Below are positions 46,965 through 51,763 of a DNA stretch of 51,763 bases, in pieces (the stretch's first letter is position 1; the number at the start of each line of letters is the position of its first letter). The notes beneath the pieces are model-generated. The model was not told the origin of the DNA and did no database searches. It worked only from the letters and a program-made list of their open reading frames with translations. Source of the stretch: a virus; IMG/VR virus record IMGVR_UViG_3300021182_000126, positions 1 to 51,763 of that record; one strand, given 5' to 3'. A program made the translations under genes and the position numbers.

Positions 46965-48068
46965 ATGCACGAGATTCGAGAACACTTTGCCGCCATGCGG
47001 CGCGACCTCTGCGCCGCCCTGATCGAACGAGACGAAGAAATCGACCTTTGCCTTACTGCCCTGATTGCCCAGGAGCACGTATTGCTAGTGGGCCCGCCGG
47101 GCACGGCCAAGAGCATGTTATCGGACGCCCTTGTCCGATGGCTGGACGGTTCACGCTTTCAAATCCTGCTGACCAAATTCACGACGCCCGAGGAAGTATT
47201 CGGGCCAATCAGCTTGGCCGGCCTGAAAACCGACCATTACCGCCGGATTACCGCCGGCAAGCTTCCCACCGCCGATATCGCCTTTGTCGACGAGATTTTT
47301 AAGGCTAGCAGCGCCATCCTTAACACAATGCTGACTGTGTTAAATGAACGCCACTACGACAACGACGGCGAGCGCGTGGCCTGCCCGCTCCAGCTTTGCG
47401 TAGCAGCATCGAACGAATGGCCAGGGGGCAACGGCGACGGGAAAGAGCTTGGGGCCTTGTTCGATCGATTCGCACTCCGCAAGCATGTTCGGCCGATCGC
47501 AACCGAGCGCGGCCTAAACCGCCTGTTGTGGGATGATATCCACGTTGACCTATCGGGCACGATTACGCCCGACGACATCGAAGAGGCACACCAGGAAGCC
47601 TATGAAACAGGCTGGACCGACAGCGCCCGCGCCGCTTTCCTCGAAATCCTGAAAGAGGCAAAATCGGAAGGGATTATTCCCGGCGATCGACGCGCCCGGA
47701 AGGCTGTTGCCATTGCCCAGGCATACGCTTGGCTGAACGGCCACAACGAAGTACAAACCGACGACCTGGAGATTCTTGCCCACGTGCTTTGGGATGACCC
47801 CGCCGAGCAGCCGGGAAAACTGGCCAAGATCGTCGGCAAGATCGCCAACCCCGAGGGCATGAAGATCAACAGCTTGTTGATGGAGGCGGAGCAGATTATC
47901 AGCGGCACGCAACTAAAAGACCTATCAGCCACCGCCACCGCCTGCAAGAAGCTTGGCGAGGTTCACGCCCAACTTAAAACCATGCCGGGCACGAAGGCTA
48001 GCATGGCGGCCGAGCACGTGGCGGCCGAAGTCAAGAGGATTCGCCTTGCTACTGTGGAGGCGCTTTGA
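46965..48068 (+). CDS. MoxR/RavA-like AAA+ ATPase
   Basis: A 367-residue AAA+ protein. Walker A GPPGTAKS lies at about residues 43-50, Walker B IAFVDEIFKAS near 105, sensor-1 AASNEWPGG near 147 and the arginine-finger region DRFALRK near 168. After the core comes a helical lid with RRARKAVAIAQAYAWLNG and a coiled-coil C-terminal extension rich in Ala/Glu/Lys. MoxR proteins form hexamers and work with VWA partners as chaperones or as metal-insertion motors (RavA-ViaA, NorQ-NorD, CobS-CobT). The VWA partner is two genes on. ATG 46965 has GGAAGGGAA upstream. The stop overlaps a small gene behind GGAGG. Confidence 0.92.
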   Translation: MHEIREHFAAMRRDLCAALIERDEEIDLCLTALIAQEHVLLVGPPGTAKSMLSDALVRWLDGSRFQILLTKFTTPEEVFGPISLAGLKTDHYRRITAGKLPTADIAFVDEIFKASSAILNTMLTVLNERHYDNDGERVACPLQLCVAASNEWPGGNGDGKELGALFDRFALRKHVRPIATERGLNRLLWDDIHVDLSGTITPDDIEEAHQEAYETGWTDSARAAFLEILKEAKSEGIIPGDRRARKAVAIAQAYAWLNGHNEVQTDDLEILAHVLWDDPAEQPGKLAKIVGKIANPEGMKINSLLMEAEQIISGTQLKDLSATATACKKLGEVHAQLKTMPGTKASMAAEHVAAEVKRIRLATVEAL

Positions 48069-48070
48069 CT

Positions 48071-48265
48071 ATGAAAACCTACAGCAGCTTATCCCAGTGT
48101 ATCGCAAATCTGTTGTCCGGAGAAACGCCCGGCATTCGCGTAACATCGATTCCACCGGAGGAGATAGAGGCAGCGGTGGAATTGATTCGGGACGGCGACG
48201 CCGTGCTACTACTCACCGACCAAGGGCTACGGCTTGCCGCAAAACCACTATCGGAGGTTAACTAA
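48071..48265 (+). CDS. Small protein between the AAA+ and VWA genes (64 aa)
   Basis: The protein starts MKTYSSLSQCIANLLSGET and continues PGIRVTSIPPEEIEAAVELIRDGDAVLLLTDQGLRLAAK, a compact alpha/beta domain. The ATG at 48071 follows GGAGG and the upstream stop by two bases; the TTG at 48065 is rejected. It is sandwiched in an AAA+/VWA operon, so it may be an adaptor. No family is recognised. Confidence 0.65.
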   Translation: MKTYSSLSQCIANLLSGETPGIRVTSIPPEEIEAAVELIRDGDAVLLLTDQGLRLAAKPLSEVN

Positions 48266-48267
48266 CC

Positions 48268-49707
48268 ATGACCGCAAAAGACCTACTTGCAGCCCTGGAG
48301 CTTGCTCCAGACAATCTGGGACCGGTCGACCTCGGCGACGACCACGCCCAGACAGCGGCGCCGCTTGGACCGCCACCCAGCCCAACAGCGCTTGTTCTGG
48401 ACGCCTGGAGCATAAGACGCGGGGCCGAGAGTCTCAAAGGCGACGTACTGGGGCCGATCCTCACCGGACACGACCAGGAGACGGCCGAGCTTATGGCCGC
48501 CGATTGTCTGGCTGCCGCCTTTGAACCTACGCCGCAGCTTGCGGAGAACTGCGCCGACGAGACGCGGGGCCGATTCTTCCGCCAACTCATGGAAACGGAA
48601 GAATACCAAGCTTTACACGCAGAGACGCGGCTTGACCCACTGGCCAGTGAACTGGCGGCCGGACACTTCGCCCAGGGTTATCTGGCACTTGCCGAGCAGA
48701 CGCCGCCAGAGACACCGCCCGACGCCCCGGGCGCAACGCCCAAGAGTCCCCAGGAGAAAGAACGCGACGAAATGCGGCGCGATATGGCAGCCCTCGGAGC
48801 AGCCGCCAAGGCGCTAGACTCGGCAACGAAAGACGTTGACGACCTACGCGACGCCCAGCGCACGCTAGGGGGCGAAGGTAGCGACGGCGCTAGCCGCTTG
48901 CCAGCGGCCGAGCTTAAGGCGCGCTTTGATCGGATCAAGCACAGCCGCCAACTCCGCCGCATTATGGAGCTTGCGGGGCGTTACCGGCGACTTGCACAGG
49001 CAAAGCAGCGCCAGAAGACGCGGCACGGCCAAGACGACGTTGTAGGCGTGGAGCTGGGGGCCGACCTCGGCCGGCTATGCCCGAGCGAACTGGCCGCGCT
49101 TTGTGATGACGACCTAGAGGCAGACGCCCTGCGGCGCTACCTCGAACGCGGATTGATGCAGCGCGACTATCGCGGCATAGAACCGAAGGGCAGGGGGCCA
49201 ATTGTCGTTGTGGTCGATGAATCGGGCAGCATGAGCGGCGAGCCGATCGCTATGGCAAAAGCCTTTGCGCTATCTATGGCTTGGGTTGCACGCCATCAAA
49301 ATCGGTGGATATGCCTTGTTGGCTTCTCCGGTTGCTGCCCCGTAAATGTTCTGGCCATGCCGCCGGGTCGATGGGATCAAGTAGCTATGATCGACTGGCT
49401 GGAGCACTTCTATTCGGGCGGATCGGACCGAGACGTCCCATTGATCGAACTGCCCGAGGCATGGCCGGCGCTTGGCTGTCCCAAGGGCGATACGGACATT
49501 ATCCAGATCACCGACGCTTGTTGCAATGTCTCCGCCTCACTGGCCCGACGTTTCAACGACTGGAAGACAGCCACGCAAGCAAAATACTACTCAATTGTTC
49601 TGGGGTGGAACGATGCCGGCGACCTGCGCCAGGTTTCCGATCAATCCTGGTGTTTGCGTGATCTATCCATCGAAAACGAAGCAATTCAAGAACTGTTGGC
49701 GATATAG
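48268..49707 (+). CDS. VWA-domain protein, partner of the MoxR ATPase (479 aa)
   Basis: The N-terminal ~300 residues are helical and charged (an Ala/Glu/Asp-rich region with EKERDEMRRDMAALGAAAKALDSATKDVDDLRDAQR as a coiled coil). The C-terminal ~165 residues are a von Willebrand A domain: VVVVDESGSMSGEP with the metal site D-x-S-x-S near residue 315, then a Gly/Ser turn YSGGSDRDVP and IIQITDA supplying the last ligand. The build is that of ViaA/CobT-type partners. It starts at ATG 48268 two bases after the upstream stop with GGAGGTT further upstream. The pair probably assembles or remodels a target. Confidence 0.9.
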   Translation: MTAKDLLAALELAPDNLGPVDLGDDHAQTAAPLGPPPSPTALVLDAWSIRRGAESLKGDVLGPILTGHDQETAELMAADCLAAAFEPTPQLAENCADETRGRFFRQLMETEEYQALHAETRLDPLASELAAGHFAQGYLALAEQTPPETPPDAPGATPKSPQEKERDEMRRDMAALGAAAKALDSATKDVDDLRDAQRTLGGEGSDGASRLPAAELKARFDRIKHSRQLRRIMELAGRYRRLAQAKQRQKTRHGQDDVVGVELGADLGRLCPSELAALCDDDLEADALRRYLERGLMQRDYRGIEPKGRGPIVVVVDESGSMSGEPIAMAKAFALSMAWVARHQNRWICLVGFSGCCPVNVLAMPPGRWDQVAMIDWLEHFYSGGSDRDVPLIELPEAWPALGCPKGDTDIIQITDACCNVSASLARRFNDWKTATQAKYYSIVLGWNDAGDLRQVSDQSWCLRDLSIENEAIQELLAI

Positions 49708-49718
49708 GAGAAAACACG

Positions 49719-49919
49719 ATGAGCTTTACAGTATTTACCCGTACGTGGTGGACTCGCGACCCGGCGCTACCCGCCGGCCGTATATGCAGACCGGGCCGAA
49801 AATACACGCTTGCGGATCGCGTCGCAACCGAGGCAGAAGCGCTGGAAATCTGCCGGCGATACAACGACTCGCACGACCCAGGACCATTGAGCCGGCGCGC
49901 CGAATACGACGAGAACTAG
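49719..49919 (+). CDS. Small protein of a widespread phage/plasmid family (66 aa)
   Basis: A 66-residue protein starting MSFTVFTRTWWTRDPALPAG and containing ATEAEALEICRRYNDSH and a PGPLSRRAEYDEN end. I recognise this pattern (TWW opening, ICxxYN, SRxAE ending) from small proteins encoded by many mobile elements, function unknown. ATG 49719 follows TAGGAGAAAA. It is co-transcribed with the AAA+/VWA genes. Confidence 0.75.
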   Translation: MSFTVFTRTWWTRDPALPAGRICRPGRKYTLADRVATEAEALEICRRYNDSHDPGPLSRRAEYDEN

Positions 49920-49961
49920 AGGGACTTTCCAGACGGCCGCGCCTGCCGGTCGATACGTTTA

Positions 49962-49991
49962 CCCCGCCGCAGGTCAAAGGGCGGGGGTTTA
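49962..49991 (+). terminator. Intrinsic terminator-like hairpin after the 66-aa gene
   Basis: CCCCGCC (49962-49968) pairs with GGCGGGG (49980-49986), followed by GTTTATT. It probably causes partial termination within the rightward module. Confidence 0.5.
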
Positions 49992-50005
49992 TTCACGGGA
50001 ACACC

Positions 50006-50554
50006 ATGCGCCAGCAAATTATCTCAGACGTAGAACGCCACCTTTGCGCACTGGGCGAGCTTGCCCCCATCCTCGGCAGCGCCGGCTTGTGCCTGTACAT
50101 TGCACACGTTGCCGCCCTCACACTGTACAAGCACGGGCTGCGCCCCGTAATTCAAGCGGGCTCGCTGCAATGGCCGCGAATGAGGAGAGACGAAGACGAT
50201 GGGCGCTGCAACACGCACTTTGCCTATATGTGGGAGCCAGGATCGCCGCAAAGCATTGCATCTTGGGCATCGGGTAATCTGCCGGAAATGCACGTATGGA
50301 TCGGGCTTACAGCACCGCAAACGCTTATTGACTTCTCGACGCGCCACTTGAAAGACGTAGCAGCAGCCGAGGGCATGACGTGGACAGCGCCAGAACCGCC
50401 GCGCTATGTCTGGACCGCGCCAGATGACCTGCCGGACTGGGTTGCCTACCACCCGAACCGGGACGCGACCATTCTTGCGGCCGGCATCCTTTGGAAATTG
50501 TTCCAGCCGCCTTACCTCAAAAATACCGCAATCGGAAAGAGTAGCGCCAAGTGA
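50006..50554 (+). CDS. Hypothetical protein, 182 aa
   Basis: Starts MRQQIISDVERHLCALGELAPILG. The rest is a mixed alpha/beta domain with FAYMWEPGS, MHVWIGL and a probable Trp/Pro-rich C-terminal section (PPRYVWTAPDDLPDWVAY). I do not recognise it. ATG 50006 follows GGGA; upstream frame belongs to other genes. It overlaps the next GTG start (GTGA). It may be part of the AAA+/VWA module, but no motif shows that. Confidence 0.62.
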   Translation: MRQQIISDVERHLCALGELAPILGSAGLCLYIAHVAALTLYKHGLRPVIQAGSLQWPRMRRDEDDGRCNTHFAYMWEPGSPQSIASWASGNLPEMHVWIGLTAPQTLIDFSTRHLKDVAAAEGMTWTAPEPPRYVWTAPDDLPDWVAYHPNRDATILAAGILWKLFQPPYLKNTAIGKSSAK

Positions 50555-50588
50555 CGGAAAGCAAAACGCCGAGTGACGGAAAGCAAAA
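50551..50588. repeat. 16-bp direct repeat at the start of the zinc-ribbon gene
   Basis: gtgacggaaagcaaaa occurs at 50551-50566 and again at 50573-50588, a 22-base period, and both copies contain a GTG. It is not a multiple of three, so the copies are in different frames. Confidence 0.85.
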
Positions 50589-50757
50589 ACAAACAGCCGA
50601 TCAGCGGCGAGCGAAGGAACCACCGCCAGCGCCCGACGATCCGCGCTATAGACGAACGTGCGGCCGGTGCGGAGATGTTCGCAATTGGACCGTGTGTTTT
50701 TGCGCACGGTGCGGAAGTCCCGAGTTTGAATTACCACAAGGAAAGGAAATATTATGA
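50551..50757 (+). CDS. Zinc-ribbon small protein (68 aa)
   Basis: A hydrophilic Lys/Pro-rich N-terminus is followed by CGRCGDVRNWTVCFCARCG, two CxxC pairs about 13 residues apart that form a likely zinc ribbon. The N-terminus is encoded in a tandem direct repeat (gtgacggaaagcaaaa twice), so a start at the second copy in another frame would give a different protein. GTG 50551 overlaps the upstream stop. It could be a nucleic-acid or protein adaptor. Confidence 0.7.
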   Translation: MTESKTPSDGKQKQTADQRRAKEPPPAPDDPRYRRTCGRCGDVRNWTVCFCARCGSPEFELPQGKEIL

Positions 50758-51452
50758 GAGCAATTCTCTACGCCAGATTCTCACCGCGCCCCAACGCCGC
50801 AGAATGTGAATCATGCGAATCACAACTGAACGACCTACGCGCCTACTGTACCCGGCTAGGCTGGGAGATCGCGGGCGAATACCAGGATAAAGCCTTGTCG
50901 GGAGGCAACGACTGGCAAGATCGTCCGGGCATGTTCGATGCAGCCCAGGCATGTAAACGCGGCAATGTCTTCGTGGTCCTCGCTTTCGATCGATTATTTC
51001 GCGACACGGAAAAGGCGCTCGTCTTCAAGTCGCTTCTCGAAGCCAAGGGCGTTACGATCCGATCCATCACGGAAGAAGTGGCTTGTGACGGGTCGCCGAT
51101 CGCCAACATGGTGCGAACCATTTTCCTTGCAGTTGCCGAGTACCAGCGAGAAATGATTCGGGCACGCACACGCGCCAAGATGCTGGAACACCAGCGCAAC
51201 GGCCGGCGGATGTCGCTGCGTACACCCTACGGCACAATGAATGACCCATGCGACCCCAAGCGGCTTGTTCCGTGCCGAGAAGAACAAGCCGCCATCGTCG
51301 TTATATGCGACCTGCAATCGCGAGGGCTTGGCCTGCGTGAGATAGCTCGCAAACTTGAGGAACTGCGGATTCCTCGGCGGGGAAAAGAGAAGTGGACCCA
51401 CGGGCTAGTGCGGTCGATACTGACGCGGTTGAGTCGCGACACGGCGGCATAA
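50754..51452 (+). CDS. Serine recombinase (resolvase/invertase family)
   Basis: A 232-residue protein with a resolvase catalytic domain: ILYARFSPRP with Ser10 as probable nucleophile, VFVVLAFDRLFRDTEKAL near residue 75 (D-R-L-x-R), and LAVAEYQREMIRARTRAKM near 125. The C-terminal part (TPYGTMNDP, EEQAAIVVICDLQSRGLGLREIARKLEELRIPRRGKEKW) resembles the winged DNA-binding piece of larger serine recombinases, without the zinc-ribbon and coiled coil. Known members invert or resolve DNA. The genome already has a tyrosine integrase, so this one may act in dimer resolution or inversion of a segment. ATG 50754 follows AAGGAAAGG and overlaps the upstream stop (ATGA). The final 150 bases overlap ruvC on the other strand. 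Confidence 0.88.
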   Translation: MRAILYARFSPRPNAAECESCESQLNDLRAYCTRLGWEIAGEYQDKALSGGNDWQDRPGMFDAAQACKRGNVFVVLAFDRLFRDTEKALVFKSLLEAKGVTIRSITEEVACDGSPIANMVRTIFLAVAEYQREMIRARTRAKMLEHQRNGRRMSLRTPYGTMNDPCDPKRLVPCREEQAAIVVICDLQSRGLGLREIARKLEELRIPRRGKEKWTHGLVRSILTRLSRDTAA

Positions 51453-51763
51453 TCGCCGGTGGCGTGGAAACCACCAGGGAAACCGAGCGGCAGTATTCCG
51501 CCAACAAAAGCGCGTCGGCGGTTGCGTGAGTGATCTTCTCGCGTGGAAATAGCTGCTGCGCCCGCGCTTTTGAAACGTTCTTGTCGCCCTTCGTAAGACA
51601 CTTCATCCTCATCTGCCACCCACGGGGAGTTACCTCGGAAAACCGTATGCCAGACGCAATGAGACAACCGCGCAAAAATCCATAGCTCTGCCCAAACTTA
51701 AACGAGGATGACACGCCCTGTTTGGGCATCGAATGTACCTGCTCGATTACCGCGACGGCACCA
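51301..51763 (-). CDS. ruvC: RuvC-like nuclease, C-terminal part (runs off right end)
   Basis: The frame enters from the right end with AVAVIEQVHSMPKQGVSSSF (the second catalytic Glu in a family-typical context) and continues KFGQSYGFLRG, EVTPRGWQMRM, DKNVSKARAQQLFP and THATADALLLAEY, the last with the final acidic and His residues. It matches phage RuvC endonucleases and complements the start at 1-31. After LLLAEYCR the frame runs on for ~60 residues of low-quality text that overlap the serine recombinase gene antisense, so the true end may be earlier or a frameshift may exist. Family members resolve four-way junctions. Confidence 0.85.
   Translation of the reverse strand, partial: GAVAVIEQVHSMPKQGVSSSFKFGQSYGFLRGCLIASGIRFSEVTPRGWQMRMKCLTKGDKNVSKARAQQLFPREKITHATADALLLAEYCRSVSLVVSTPPAIMPPCRDSTASVSTALARGSTSLFPAEESAVPQVCELSHAGQALAIAGRI

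Noticed and set aside
1-51763. CRISPR array
   Set aside because: No run of regularly spaced short repeats is present; the repeats found are the two 64-bp hairpins, one 27-bp tandem and one 16-bp pair.
1-51763. Insertion sequences or transposases
   Set aside because: No transposase was recognised; the only mobile-type enzymes are the integrase and the serine recombinase.
51759-51763. True 5-bp terminal repeat closing the circle with the start of the window
   Set aside because: Joining over CACCA keeps the ruvC frame but removes a necessary part of the nuclease, and five bases can match by chance; a missing segment is more likely.

Overview
This 51.8 kb window reads as an almost complete genome of a temperate, podovirus-like tailed phage (Caudoviricetes). 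It has a terminase, portal, scaffold and capsid block, tail-tube-type and beta-propeller-type proteins, fibres, internal virion proteins, a replication and recombination operon, a tyrosine integrase, two small repressors and an attachment-site-like tRNA fragment. Both ends of the window fall inside one ruvC-like gene: the start codon and about 10 codons lie at 1-31 and the rest at 51301-51763, both on the minus strand. The contig is therefore probably a circular or circularly permuted genome missing only a short piece of ruvC. Base composition is GC-rich, ribosome binding sites are strong, and genes are tightly packed with many ATGA, TGATG, TAATG or GTGA junctions. A planctomycete host is a reasonable guess from the style of several structural proteins and intergenic hairpins, but this is inference only.

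Layout. (1) 0-6.0 kb, minus strand: early operon csrA, YqaJ-type exonuclease, putative annealing protein, replication initiator, small proteins, DnaB helicase, ruvC (wrapping round the ends). (2) 6.0-8.3 kb: integrase, an XRE repressor, a small membrane protein, a cluster of strong inverted repeats, a 50-bp tRNA-Pro(GGG) 3' half that is probably attP, and a second XRE regulator. The integrase and first-repressor promoters carry near-identical operators (core CCAAGTWTGG). (3) 8.4-11.0 kb: a three-gene enzyme cassette at the end of the late operon, comprising a phosphatidylserine-decarboxylase-like pyruvoyl enzyme and two different pentein (guanidine-modifying) enzymes. (4) 11-33.6 kb: virion genes, including a 1917-residue polyvalent or ejection-type protein, two smaller probable internal proteins, beta-propeller and tail-tube-like proteins, modular fibres, a DUF1566-type adhesin and an SGNH-esterase spike. 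(5) 33.6-36.6 kb: small membrane or secreted proteins (one only 31 residues), a secreted thioredoxin-like protein and a cysteine-peptidase-like candidate lysin, with two 64-bp hairpin repeats. (6) 36.6-45 kb: capsid, scaffold, portal, a tRNA-Val, terminase and a small protein resembling the RNA polymerase alpha C-terminal domain, transcribed leftward from a promoter near 44.98 kb. (7) 45.0-45.8 kb: a non-coding divergent region. (8) 45.8-51.45 kb, plus strand: an early-type module with a large unrecognised protein, a MoxR/RavA-like AAA+ ATPase, a VWA-domain partner, small proteins and a serine recombinase.

How the parts work together. The two repressors and the integrase give a lysogeny switch next to attP. 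The early leftward operon supplies DNA replication (initiator, DnaB) and exonuclease/annealing recombination, with RuvC resolving branches before packaging. The late leftward operon builds the virion and lyses the cell, and it ends in the enzyme cassette, which would therefore be made late or as an accessory cargo next to attP. The rightward AAA+/VWA module probably remodels or assembles some target; its substrate is unknown. The parts least explained by known phage biology are the decarboxylase/pentein cassette, the AAA+/VWA module, the alpha-CTD-like protein and the structured 7.8-8.0 kb region.
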